DNA of 64,000 bases from Geosiphon pyriformis (lineage: Eukaryota > Glomeromycota > Glomeromycetes > Archaeosporales > Geosiphonaceae). The DNA lies in NCBI GenBank assembly GCA_016748015.1, contig JAAOMT010000009.1:1775020-1839019 (forward strand), read 5' to 3'. The notes under the pieces are model-generated. The model made no database searches, was not told the DNA's origin, and worked only from the letters and a program-made list of their open reading frames with translations. This document shows positions 1 to 10,979 of the stretch, one piece after another. How positions within the stretch are numbered: position 1 is the first letter of the stretch; every line of letters starts with the position of its first letter. The translations under genes were made by a program, and so were the position numbers.

Positions 1-695
1 AGACCACCCAATCTGACTGAAACTAATACTGTTTTGTGGTCAGTATTAAAAAATTCAGACACAATGTCAACCTCATGTACTATAACAGTTGAAATCAAAT
101 TTTCAGAAACAAAAATATAATCAATGACTTTCTTAAATTCTTTAAAGTTACACCATATAGGAACTTTGACCAAAAAATGTCTTCTAAACAAATTTACAAA
201 GCCAATTTTCAAGCACTTATTAAAACTCACACTTTTCTTGGTGTCATTTTCATTGAAGTTACTATCCAAAATAACAAAAAAGCTGGAATTAACTACTTTA
301 GAAATTATGGAGTTAATTTCCAATGCCTGGGAGAACCACATACCAACAGAAGCTCTAGCATATAAACCCAAAATAGAGACTGAAAGCCTATCCTTAAACA
401 ATAAATACACTAATATCAATTGGCCAGGGATTTTCTTTACTTTTAAAACATGTTGAGCCAAAAAATTGTTTATGATCACAGCCATACTAGCACCAAAAAA
501 CTCTGTGTCCAAACCAGATATAAAGACTTGAACACCATCAAACTTATTTGTAATCCATGGCCAAGTATTAGACCTAAGTTTTGTTTCAGTGATTATAGAA
601 ACCATATTGCCAGAATTCATATGTCAACACACTATATCTTCTTGCTTAGCAGACACATTAATGTCTTTAATATTACAAGTAACAATTTTCCAAAC
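1..695 (-). pseudogene. LINE A ORF2, apurinic-type endonuclease domain (partial)
   Basis: The minus strand encodes an exonuclease-endonuclease-phosphatase domain: an ILGLYARASVG segment, a degraded metal-site motif (FVILDSNFNEN), DYIFVSENL, and the terminal TDHKTVLVSV motif with the catalytic His. It parallels the endonuclease at 61000-61500 residue by residue. One stop (near 650) falls where the other copy has Trp in VVHWH, a TGG to TGA change. The RT domain is off the window. The endonuclease nicks the target DNA that primes reverse transcription. Confidence 0.75.
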
Positions 696-928
696 AAGAT
701 CTGTTATTGAGGGAGACAGACTTTAGACACCAAACTACTATTGTCTATTTTGGCCATTAGGTCTATAACAGTAACTGAGAGATTCTTCAATGTTACTTCT
801 ATTTTCAAAATTGCAGATTGGTCAACAACCACCACTTCTGCTACAGTCTTACCACTTGTAATCACACCTGAACTCTCATTCATCACTATATCTGTTTCTT
901 GATTTTGTGATAAAGAAGTTATCAATAA

Positions 929-2560
929 CTAACATTCAGAGCTAAGCTGGAAAACCATTGGCCCAGATGTGTTCAATTTTTTAGCCAGCTTATTAACATG
1001 CTCTGCAAGACTGGCGAAACTGCACTTAAGAGCAGCTAATCTATTATTCAATTTCATAGACACTAATGGAATAGGATTCATTTTCAAAGAGGAGCCAAGA
1101 CTAAACAAACTATTACCAGCAAAAAGAGAAGAGAAAGAGAACTCACCAACAACTTTAGCCCAAAAAACACCACCAAAAGAGACAGAATAAGCTATTGGTG
1201 CTGAATGTTTGACATAGATGGTAGCCAGCCTGCTTTTATTGTCTACAGATAGCACTTTATAAAAAGAAGCACCAAGAAAATTTTTCTCACCAAAAGTACA
1301 GCCCAATAATGTATGCCCTGTTTTCCTATACTTAACACATTTGGAAGAATCCAACTAAGACCAGTACAAATTGGCATCTTTTAGAACTGGGGTGGTTCTT
1401 ATAATAATATTAAGTAAGTCAGCCAAGTCAAAACACACCACAGCATATCTGAATTGGATATATGTAACCAGATAATGATTAATAACACAAATTTTGTTAC
1501 CAACTGAGCCAATAAAGTTCCAAATATTATGTGCATTTGTTTCTATTGGTAATGTGTACAACAAAGCCTTATAACTATTCCTGGCATCTTATAACATCTT
1601 GTCCAAATCAGTTCTAACAACACAAACTGTATCTTTCCCAATTAAGATAGACCACTTTGCCATGACCAAATTAGCATAATTCACTTGCTTAAATTCTACC
1701 ACAGTTTTTTGTTACAGCTCTATCAATTGTATTTTGATCGACTTAATTATCTTAAACTCAGATAATGCAGTGTACACAGTTTCAGCTGATGTTTCAACTG
1801 GAATTTTTTTTATCACTATAGCCCAATCTGAATACATCCCAGATTTTTTAAGATTGGTATTTACCAAAATATTTGCTGCTCTTGCTTTTTCCATAGCCTG
1901 TGCCAAATTGAATTCAGAAGTAAAGGAAGCACAAATAATCTCAGAAAATTTTGAGAAGGTAAAGATCCTCCCAAAATCATTGACTTTTAAAAATAAATAA
2001 CTAACCAACACCAGCTTTTCTTGAGATGATTTTCCAACTATTTTATCCAAGCCAATATCTAAAGCAAATAATTTCCTAACCAGAACATTAACCAAAATTT
2101 TCAAAGAAAAGAAGAGTTTTAGTGGAACATTTGAGAAAACTTTATCATTATTATCACTAACTGAGAAATTAATTTTCCCCAATAACTTGCCAAATGCCTT
2201 CTTGGTTTTAATTTATGAACTTTTAGGTATTTGATTAGAATTCCTTTTACTAATAGCACTGCTTTCACCATAATTAAAACTGGTCTCCTCTACCAGACAC
2301 TTCTCTTTCATGTTTATACTATTAGACTTGATAGTGTTACCAGTCTCTGAACTTTATGAATAACTATTCTACATCTTAACTGAACCTTTTTTACCACTAA
2401 TACTGTCTTTTATAACACTGTCCTTTCTTTTCTTTCTTGACACAACAAATTTAAAACCACTATCAGAGCCAGAATCTTTAAAAGTCTTTTTTATAATAGC
2501 AATACTAAGACCAACAGTGGTCTTGTAATTAAGCAAAAATGGTTTTGATTTATTATACTG
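929..2560 (-). pseudogene. LINE A ORF1 (Gag-like, RRM-like plus degenerate zinc knuckle)
   Basis: Minus-strand reading shows a lysine/serine-rich N-terminus, then a conserved block around 1712-2182 with an RRM-like segment (IVIKKIPVETSAETVYTAL). It ends in a CCHC-like knuckle near 1340 where the second Cys is Tyr (CVKYRKTGHTLLGC). A tail at about 704-925 may be the C-terminal end. Such ORF1 proteins bind element RNA. In-frame stops lie after IQLIEL (near 1710), after DKML (near 1600) and just before the knuckle. No intact start is visible, so this is a dead copy. Confidence 0.7.
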
Positions 2561-2670
2561 AATGGTAAAAAACTCTTTTCAAAAAACTTTTTTAACTCTT
2601 TTTTTGGGAATTTGGAATAAAAGAGAGAAATAAGTTTTAAATTAATTTTTATAACAAAATGATTATACAT

Positions 2671-3681
2671 TGTTACCAGTAGAATTTTAGCTATTAATTA
2701 GCATGAAATTACCCTTATAATTCCTATAATTAATTAGTATATTAATATCATTTCAAATTATCATTTATTATTTCATCAATTATCACATATCACGATTCAA
2801 TTAAATAATCCAATTAATATAACAAAAAGTAAGATGATCAAATTACACAATATCTTGAACTTTGTAACATTCAAAAATTTGCCGAAATTTACAGAAATTC
2901 GCCGAAATTTATAAGAAATTCGCCGAAATTTATAGAAATTCGCCGAAATTATGAATAGTTTACCCAAATTAATCAATAGTTCAGCGAAATAACTTGTAGT
3001 CTATCAAAATGTATCTTTAGTTTGCCGAAATTTGAGCAAAGAGAAAAAGTGCAAGTTCATAGACTAGTACTACAACAAGTTGTATAAAAGAAAAGCTTTT
3101 TTCTTCAAGAAAATATATCTTACTTTAGATTTATCACTTAGAACCATTTCTATACACAAAAAGAAATAAATATCAAATAATTCAAAAAACCAAATTCTTT
3201 AATTATTGCACTTGGAAAATCCTCAAAACCCAACTAACATTTTGAAATTGATTAGCTACCAATTTCAGTAAACTGTTAGTGACTCCAGGCCTGGATAGAA
3301 AACATTTCCCTTGATAAAATCCTATTTCTTTTACATTTCTTTTATTTTTTTCTTTTCTTTTCTTATTACAATCATTAAGGTAGTCTACAGACAAGATTTC
3401 TGTAGAAGAGTTGACTTTTACAGCAAAGTAACTACACATTTTTAGTGAGCTTCCAAATGAGCAATTCCTGGAAAAGAGTTGATGTTTACTACAACATAAC
3501 TACATAAAGTAACTGGCAAGGAATTGGTTATTCCACTTATAAGCCTAGCAGTTCAAATTATAGGAGATAATTTGAAGATAAATTCAGTTATTGGAGGTTC
3601 AACTACTTTTAGAAAACGTGAATTTGCAACCAATAGACAGTTACAACATTCAAAAAAAGAGACCAAAAACCTCTGGTAACA
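2671..3681 (+). repeat. TyG-1 5' LTR
   Basis: 1,011 bp, TGTTACC...GGTAACA. It contains a TATA-like box (TATAAAAG, near 3082) that would mark the U3/R boundary, and a short tandem array with the core GCCGAAATTT (2881-2951). From 3122 on it matches 11543-12104 with transition differences only. Related, much more decayed LTRs are at 30132-31055 and 62955-63893. Confidence 0.92.
2881..2951 (+). repeat. U3 tandem array, core GCCGAAATTT
   Basis: Four copies of GCCGAAATT(T) start at 2881, 2901, 2922 and 2942, a 20-21 bp period, with a further isolated copy near 3023. The array lies about 130 bp upstream of the TATA-like box, where LTR enhancers usually sit. Each unit carries a CpG. In the decayed LTR at 30340-30420 the corresponding CpGs are gone. 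Confidence 0.75.
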
Positions 3682-3683
3682 TT

Positions 3684-3701
3684 TGGTGCTCTCCCACAGA
3701 A
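3684..3701 (+). other. TyG-1 primer-binding site (candidate)
   Basis: Two bases after the LTR comes TGGTGCTCTC..., starting with the TGG expected opposite a tRNA CCA end. The same site and 2-bp spacing recur in TyG-2 (minus strand, 41314 down to 41297) and TyG-3 (from 50198, with TGG changed to TGA). The priming tRNA would end in ...GAGAGCACCA; I cannot name it from memory. Confidence 0.7.
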
Positions 3702-3726
3702 ATAACACAGCAACAACAAATTCAAA

Positions 3727-5790
3727 GTGGCAACCACACCAGACACAACAACTCTAGAGTATCATCAGTCAATTTACACCCACTGCAAGCAAAGATTCAA
3801 CATTTCAGACGGAATTGAAGTTGTCAAGAAATCAGTATACCAATACATTGAAAACCGTATTAACAATTATCTTCTTGGAAATTACAACATTTCAGAAGTG
3901 AGAAACAACTTCTACAATAATCTAGTACACTATTCATGATTGGAAACTGAAGACCTTAACAGTGAAACACTTGCCACCTACTTTCAAGAACACAATTACA
4001 ACATTATCAAGTATTGTGAAGAAAAATACCCAGTACAGTCTAAATACTTTTTTGACTTTGAATTAAAAACAGAAACAGGCAACAAAAGCAAACAAAAAGT
4101 GAAACAACACTCAAAAACCACTCCAAACACTTCAATACTACCAAAAACAACTGCCAAACACTTGCAAACACCTGAACAAGAAACCAGTGTCAAATTACCA
4201 CTTTCTATTACACTATTTCCAATTTCACTTGCTTGACCACAAACACCAAATTCACTACTTAACCGTTTCTCCAGACCAGAAGATTTTCAGTCACCTAAAA
4301 ATCTTACTCAACAACAAGAACCAATATCAACAAGTCCTAATATCATTGATTACTTACAGAAAAACGAAAGTAATTATTCAAAAAGCTTGGAAAGTGAAGA
4401 AACTGAACCAGAACCAGAAGAAGCTACAGAAAATGAAGAAAAAATAGCAACTGCTTATATTGCAAAGATTCCAGAATTCACAGGTGAAGATAATGATACC
4501 AGTTCTCAAGAATGACTTAACAAAGTTCAAAAAGCAGAAGATACAAATAGTTGGAATGCAGCAAGAATGCTCAAAGCAATTCCATACTTTCTCTAAGGAA
4601 CTGCAAAAGAATGGTTTAAAAACTTAGAAGAACTATTTGAAAACTGGCAAGCATTCAAAGATGCTTTTCTATAACAATTTACCAACAACAACACTTCTAT
4701 CACTCTCAGAAACTGCTTTTGCAATATCAAGCAAGAAACATCTGAAACTGTTATGACCTATCTTGGAAGATTCAACAAACTTCTTAGACAAATTCAACAA
4801 TTGGAAACCAATAACTACTATTCTGATGCTCAAATTTTAGATCAGTTTATAGCAAAGTTAAAAAACAAACTGATTAAAAAAGTCCGTCCACATGCTCTAG
4901 CAGACTTAGCAACTGTCATTAGACATGCAAAGAATTATAAAATGGCTATAGAAGAAGTGAACCACACCAAACTTGTTAACTTGGCTATTGGAGAAACCAG
5001 TTTAGCAGCTGAAGAAAAAATAAACCAACTCACAAAGAAGATTGAAAGCTATTTTACAAACCAGCAACAACAGCAGCAACAACCACAAAAATATCAACCA
5101 CCACAGTGATGCAACCAAAACAACTTTGGACCACCATTCAACAACCAATCTCAAAATTGTCACTATTGTGAAATTTCAGGACACTGGAAACGAGATTGCA
5201 AGAAACTACAAAGAGACCAACAAAACAGAAGTAATCAACGTTACTCTTTACCACAACAATCTTATTACCAACCCCCACCACCAACTTATTATTCACTAAG
5301 ACCACAAATTCAAAACAGCTATTATCAACCAGCTCCACAACCAATTCAACAACAATATCAGCAACCTTTACCAATTCAGCAATATCAGACACCACCCACT
5401 CAACAATATCAAGTACCAGCAAGAAGATTGGTTCAATATAACCAATTCACACCCCAAAATCAATTTCAGAATAACAACAACAGAATTAATCCAAATAACC
5501 AGTTGGTTCCCCGAAATTCTGGTCAGCAAAAACCCAATCACTATTACACTCAACCCAGTTATCTTATAATACCAAAGGAATCGGATTTTCAACAACTTGC
5601 ACTTTCTGAAGGTAAAGTTGCAGCACCCAGATCAAACTCTTCTAACAACACTATTCTACTAGCTCAAATTGCCCAAAATGCCAATCTTTTAGATATATTC
5701 CCATTCGAATTTGAAGCAAATGAATCACTATTCTTGCTTAGTAATGCAGCAGCTAATGAACAAAAAGCTATCACTGCTATGTACACTGAA
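3727..5790 (+). pseudogene. TyG-1 gag
   Basis: Starts at ATG 3727, 43 bp after the primer-binding site. It has a capsid-like region around 4470-5040 (segments such as AKEWFKNLEELFENW and VMTYLGRFNKLLRQI), a Gln-rich linker, and a perfect CCHC zinc knuckle CX2CX4HX4C at 5158-5199 (CHYCEISGHWKRDC), followed by a long Gln/Asn/Pro-rich stretch. It forms virus-like particles and packages element RNA. The frame is interrupted by stops near 3937, 4233, 4513, 4594, 4672 and 5107, several at positions expected to be Gln, Trp or Arg. Gag and the first part of pol share one reading frame. Confidence 0.85.
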
Positions 5791-6160
5791 GCTACAGTAG
5801 AAGAAAAACCCATCTGATTAATTTTAGACAGTAAATCAGCTGAAAGTATTATCACCTACCAGTTAATGCAACAGCTTCAAAAAACTGTTGACAGACCAGT
5901 CCAAACTGTAATTGTTATAGCAGATGGTATGAAAAAGACACCAGTAGGAGAAATTGACAATTTTCCATTCACCATTGATGGAATCACCATTCCAGTCAAA
6001 GTTCTAGTCATGGATGCACCCCAATACCAAGCTCTGATCAGAAATGATTGGCTTCTTAAGGCCAATGCAAACTTGGACTGGGAAACTCAGGAATTAAAAA
6101 TCTCATACCAAAGACAATACACCATAGTACTTGCTACTTGTGATACTTTTAACAAATAAT
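5791..6160 (+). pseudogene. TyG-1 retropepsin-like protease
   Basis: Same frame as gag. The aspartic-protease segment reads LILDSKSAESIITYQLMQQL, then a flap-like stretch and the C-terminal IRNDWLLKAN block. The catalytic D-S/T-G triplet is DSK here, although the related copy TyG-2 keeps DSG; a stop precedes it at 5817-5819. The enzyme would process the Gag-Pol polyprotein. The assignment rests on the DSG copy and on position between gag and RT. Confidence 0.75.
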
Positions 6161-6162
6161 CA

Positions 6163-6870
6163 GAAAAAGCCCCAGTATTTGAATTTGAAGAGGAAAAAGA
6201 AATGCCACTTACTGAAATCTACATGGCTCTTGAATCAACATCCAATTGGGCTGAAGAAACAGAACAGAAGATTTTTGAAGAATCAAGAAGATGGAAGAAA
6301 GTTAGATATTCTACATCAGAACTACGGAAACAACCACCCTATATTCCACTCAAATGCAAAGATTGCAACAAGAAACTTTCATCAATGAGAGCATGTATTT
6401 CTCCAGAAGAGGAATATGAAACTTGTACCTATTACTTTTGTAAAGCATGCCATAAAGAACGATTTGGATCTCCAAAAAGAAGTGGAAAATGAGACAACAC
6501 ACCTTGCCTTACATGTGGAGATATGTTACCAGAAGAATACAACTGGATTAATGTTGCAATGAGAGGAGGAGTATATGATCAAACCTGTCAATATGCTCTA
6601 TCAATTTCAAAAAAAGTCAGAAAAGGAACACTATTTGATGCAGTATACAACAGTGCTCTCAATAAACTTTACCACTATGCTCACAATGCTGAAATAATTT
6701 TTGACTTAGCAATGGCATTGATCAATGGAGCCACTCAAGAAAATGTCTATCAAATGAAAGAAGCTGAATACATTGAGTATATCATGGAATTAGCTGGATT
6801 TGATTATAAAAATGAAGCAGAAACATATCACCAAATTGCAAGCCACACATATCCAACCAAAGAAGCTCAA
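6163..6870 (+). pseudogene. TyG-1 cysteine-rich domain between protease and dUTPase
   Basis: Continues the gag-pol frame. It has paired cysteines: CKDC, a second pair ending FCKACH, then TPCLTC and DQTCQYAL; a further group (LCKECIMLC, WCLEC) opens the next segment at 6889-6960. The same spacing recurs in TyG-2 and TyG-3, so these are conserved and probably bind zinc. I recognise no named family; nucleic-acid or protein binding is possible. A TGA stop at 6490-6492 falls in the conserved GK-x-DNTPC position, and is also a stop in the other copies. Confidence 0.6.
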
Positions 6871-6888
6871 ATTTAACAATTAAAGCAA

Positions 6889-7947
6889 ATGAACATTCAA
6901 TTGTGTAAAGAATGCATCATGCTTTGTAATGACCAATGGTGTTTAGAATGCTATGTTCTTAGCATTCCTCTGCCAAATAAGAATGATGAAAATGAAATCG
7001 AATTTGGAGTATCTGAATTAGTAGAAGAATTACCAATCACTCCCATTTATCTCCTTGAAAAGCAACCACCTCTACAACTTAAATATTTTGACAACCATGG
7101 CCAAGGAATCAGACCAGAAAAAGCACACGAAATTGATGCTGGATATAATCTAAGATACTCAGAAAAAGATACTTTGGTTCTTCAACCAAAGTCTTTAACA
7201 AAAATCAATCTCAAAATCACTCTTAAAATTCCGCCTGGAGCAATGGTTCAAATTGCCTCCAAATCATCATTGGCAAGCAAAAGAATCAATATTAGAGGAA
7301 GAGTTATAGATGCAGGATATACTGGAGACATTACCATCATGTTGCAGAATAAAACAGACAAACCATTCAAGATTGAACATGCTGAAAAAATTGCTCAAGC
7401 AATTTATCTACAATTAATCAATATTTCGGGTCTACAATCAGTTAACAACAGAGAACAATTGGGAAAAAGTGAAAGAAAAACTCAAGGTTTTGGTTCAACT
7501 GGACGATTTACAGTTCCAGTAAACATAGCCCTTAAAATACAAAATGAATCTTACCAGATTCTTCAACTTCCTCAACCAATTACCATTTTACCTTTTGGAG
7601 AACATCATGAAATTTACACTTGCTCAAAACCCACTACTACCTAACAAATTTTTGAATCCAATGAACAAATCTGTTTGAAACATGAAATCTCAATTCCAAA
7701 CATTTATATTTCCAAAGGAATGAAAAAATTTCAAGTTACATTCTACAACCTCAATAATTACCCTATTGTTTTATTAAACAAATTAGAAATTGGAATCATA
7801 CACAGTAATATTTTTCAAGATGAAAACTCTCAAATTGTCTTTAATTTCATCGAAATTGTAAGGCATACTTTACTTCCAAATTCAAATATCATTCCCACCA
7901 CTGAAAACTACCATCTTTTGGAAAAAAACTCTCTCGTATCAACATAA
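6889..7947 (+). pseudogene. TyG-1 dUTPase domain plus pre-RT linker
   Basis: Trimeric dUTPase motifs appear in order: motif 1 DAGYNL (residues 83-88 of this segment), motif 2 SKSSLA (124-129; the usual form is PRSGLA), motif 3 VIDAGYTGD (139-147) with the catalytic Asp at 7309-7311, motif 4 EKIAQ (166-170) and motif 5 QGFGSTG (199-205). dUTPase hydrolyses dUTP to dUMP and limits uracil in cDNA. All five motifs are present, so this copy's dUTPase is the best preserved of the three. A beta-rich linker (to 7947) follows with one stop at 7642-7644. A -1 shift near 7945 then separates it from RT; TyG-2 and TyG-3 have no such shift there. Confidence 0.88.
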
Positions 7948-9349
7948 GTCCCTTAAAATCTCAACAACAAAAACAATTGAAACAATTGATAGCTGAATTT
8001 GCAGATATATTTGCAAAAGACAACAATAACCTGGGAAAAATGGATATCATTCAACATCAGATTCATACAGGAGATGCTCCACCAAAATGTCAGCAAGCTT
8101 ACAGAGTGCCACCTGCTAGTCACTAATTCATGAGAGAAGAAGTCTAGAGAATGCTTAATAATGGATTGATTCAACCATTAAAAAGTCCTTGGGCCTTATC
8201 AGTAGTTCTTGTCAAAAAGAAAAATGGAAAAATCAGATTTTGTGTTGACTATCACCAATTGAACAGTGTGACAATTGGAGATGTCTACCCTCTTCCAAGA
8301 ATTGATGACATGTTAGATGCTTTAGGAAAAGCCAAGTTCTTCTCAACTTTGGACTTGGAAAGTGGATACTGACAAGTTGAAATGGACCCAAAAGACTGAC
8401 CCAAAACAGTATTTACTACCCAAAAAAGAAACTATGAGTTCAATGTTATGTGTTTTGGACTCTGCAATACATTAGCAACTTTTAGCGACTCATGAATGTT
8501 GTATATGAAGGACTCTTGTGGCAATTAGTAATTGTCTATCTTGATGATACTGATGTATACTCACCAAGCTTTGAAGCCCACCTTATTTACTTGTGAGAAG
8601 TTTTTCAATGATTATGGAAAACAGGATTAAAATTAAACATTGAGAAATGTTACTTTGGAAAAACAAGCCTAATTTTTCTTGGACATATTGTTAGCAAAGA
8701 TAGAGTCAAACCAAAGCCAGGAACAATCAGTGCTGTCAAAAACTTTCAAACTTCCAGAAATACCACAGAACTATGAGGATTTGTAAAATTAGCCTCTTAC
8801 TATCAAAAATTCATAAAAGAATTCTCAGAAATTGCCAAACCACTCAATTATCTTATCAACATAAACGTGCCATACAAATGGACTGAAGAACAACAAAAAG
8901 CTTTTAAAACTCTCAAAACAAAATTGACAACAGCCCCAGTTTTTGCTTACCCAGACTTTAACAAACGGTTTCAATTAGTCACTGATGCTTTACATATAGC
9001 ATTTGGTGCCATCTTATCACAATTAAATGAAAATAGACAAGAACAAGTCATTGCCTATGTTAGTAGAACACTCAAACCAACAGAACTAAAATATAGCTCA
9101 ACTGAATTAGAAGCTGCCACAGTCATCTGGGCTCTTAAACATTTTCAACAATATCTGAAGAATGGAAAAGAATTTGATATCATAACTGACAATATTGGTC
9201 TCAAATGGCTCAATAAAAAGAAAACTGAACAAAGTGCCAAACAGTCTCAATGGAATGACTTCTTAGCAGACTACAAATATATTGTACACCACAAACCAGG
9301 AAAAATACACACTAATGTTGACAGTCTCTTAAGGATAAGACAATATTAA
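7948..9349 (+). pseudogene. TyG-1 reverse transcriptase and RNase H
   Basis: RT blocks are clear: NGLIQPLKSPWALSVVLVKK, GKIRFCVDYHQLN, LPRIDDMLDALG, FSTLDLESGY, the catalytic YLDD (near 8545) and FLGHIVSKD. RNase H (8867-9349) shows the ALHIAFGAILSQ and YVSRTLKPTELKYSSTELEA blocks typical of Ty3/gypsy. Stops lie at GY-x-QV (expected Trp), PKD-x-PK, HLIYL-x-EVFQ-x-L and TEL-x-GF (expected Arg, CGA to TGA). A one-base shift near 8480 breaks the frame. Not functional. Confidence 0.9.
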
Positions 9350-9479
9350 TACCAATATTAACACCAACAAACTTAACAGCAGAATAAACAACAAAATCAA
9401 CAACAATAGATCCAGAAAACTACAACAACATCAAAAACTATTTGGAGACTCTCACCATGCTAGAAAACTGGTCTTCAAG

Positions 9480-10791
9480 TGAAAAACATTGTTTACAACA
9501 CCAATTAAAACAATATTTCATACACCAGAACAAAATCTATTATAAAAATCACAGAAACCCAAACTAACCATTCAAATTAGTACAAGAGAATGAAAAAAAA
9601 ACAATTTTATACAACATGTACACAGATCCGTCTTCAGCACACTTGGGAAGAGATGGAACAATTCAAAGAACTCTTGAACATTATTTTTGGTCTCACATGC
9701 AAAAAGACATTTGACAATATGTAGAATTTTGTGATAGTTGTCAAAAAAGAGGAGGAACTCACCCCACAGAACCTTTAAATCCAATCAAAGTTGGGCAACC
9801 TTTTGACAAAGTTGGAATTAATTTAGTCGGACCATTATCTATCACAACCCAAGAAAATTGTTATATTGCAGTTGCAGTGAATTATCTTACCAAATAGCCT
9901 AAAGTTAGAGCTATCCAAAAAGCAGATGCAAAATCAGTAGCAAATTTCATCTATAAAAACATTATCTGTAGACATGGATGCCCAATTAAACTCTTATCTG
10001 ATCAAGGAACACATTTTGTGAACAACTTGATACAAGAAATTTGTGAATAATTCAATATTAAAAGACCTTTATCATTGCCTTATCACCCTCAAACAAATGA
10101 ACTTGTAGAATGTTTCAACAGAACATTGTGTGAATCTCTAGCCAAAGTCTTAACAGACTTTGAACAGGAATGGGATATCTTTATTCCATCAGTGTTACTA
10201 GTATACAGAACACTAAAACAAGATACTATGAAACACACACCATTTGACCTTACTTATGAAAGAACAGCAACATTACCAATTAATTTCACAGTAGAAACAT
10301 ACCCAGTGCAACCAATCAATGAAGAAAACTTTTAAAAAACACTTCAAAGAAGGGCTTATACTCTTCTCAGTACACTGGAAGGAAAAAGAAGGATAGCAAC
10401 AACTTACATTGAATATTCCCAAGCTCAACAAAAAGAAAGACATGACAACAAATTACCATTCATTATCAACGAATTTAAAGTTGGAAATAAAGTTCTCTTA
10501 CACAGAACTAAGGCTGAAAAACAATGGAGTGGAAAATTTGAAAACAAATAGGATGGACCATTTTATATTCACGAAATTCTAGGCAATGGATCATATAAGT
10601 TAAGACTTGATGATAAAATACTAGCAAAAGTTACACATGGAGACAGATTGAAACACTATCATTCCAAAAACAATCCTGAACCATTAATTTCACAAATTGG
10701 TACACATTCTTCTTTAATTAATCCTGAAGATATTTCCCGAAATTTAGAACCAATAATTATAATAGAACAGCAACCAAACTTGAACACTTAA
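9480..10791 (+). pseudogene. TyG-1 integrase
   Basis: Zinc-binding N-terminus (CDSCQKRGGTHPTEPLNPIK), catalytic core and C-terminal DNA-binding segment (WSGKFENK...LGNGSYKLRL). Of the D,D-35-E triad, the first Asp is Asn (GINLVGPL, a GAT to AAT change); the second is kept (LLSDQGTH), as is Glu (NELVECFNRTL). Stops occur near 9711, 9895, 10048, 10333 and 10549. No chromodomain is visible after the core. Ends at TAA 10789-10791. Confidence 0.88.
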
Positions 10792-10979
10792 ATTTTACAA
10801 TAATTTTTTAATAAAAACACAAAAACAAAAAAATAGTAAATAATTACAAAAAACACCCAAACCCAAAAACAAATAAAAATCCCATATCCAAAAATAATTT
10901 TCTTTATTCTTTCTTTTTATAATTAGTCAATTTTATCATGATTATTCTCTGAAATATTCAACAAATATCTCAAAAGTTA

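Larger units (their letters stand above)
1..2630 (-). mobile_element. LINE A: non-LTR retrotransposon, 5' part, runs off left edge
   Basis: On the minus strand this reads, from right to left, a Gag-like ORF1 and then the start of an ORF2 endonuclease; the reverse transcriptase would lie beyond base 1. It is the same family as the split LINE at 46714-62700, with matching ORF1 and endonuclease segments. It is decayed, with several in-frame stops. Its 5' end abuts a short relic LTR stretch (about 2630-2670), so it seems to have landed in an old LTR before TyG-1 inserted beside it. The exact 5' boundary is uncertain by some tens of bases. Confidence 0.8.

Noticed and set aside
969-1190. Open frame on the plus strand within LINE A
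   Set aside because: Shadow of the minus-strand ORF1; its protein has no recognisable feature.
7935-7950. Possible programmed -1 frameshift between dUTPase and RT in TyG-1
   Set aside because: TyG-2 and TyG-3 run through this point without a shift and there is no slippery heptamer or pseudoknot I can see, so a decay mutation is simpler.
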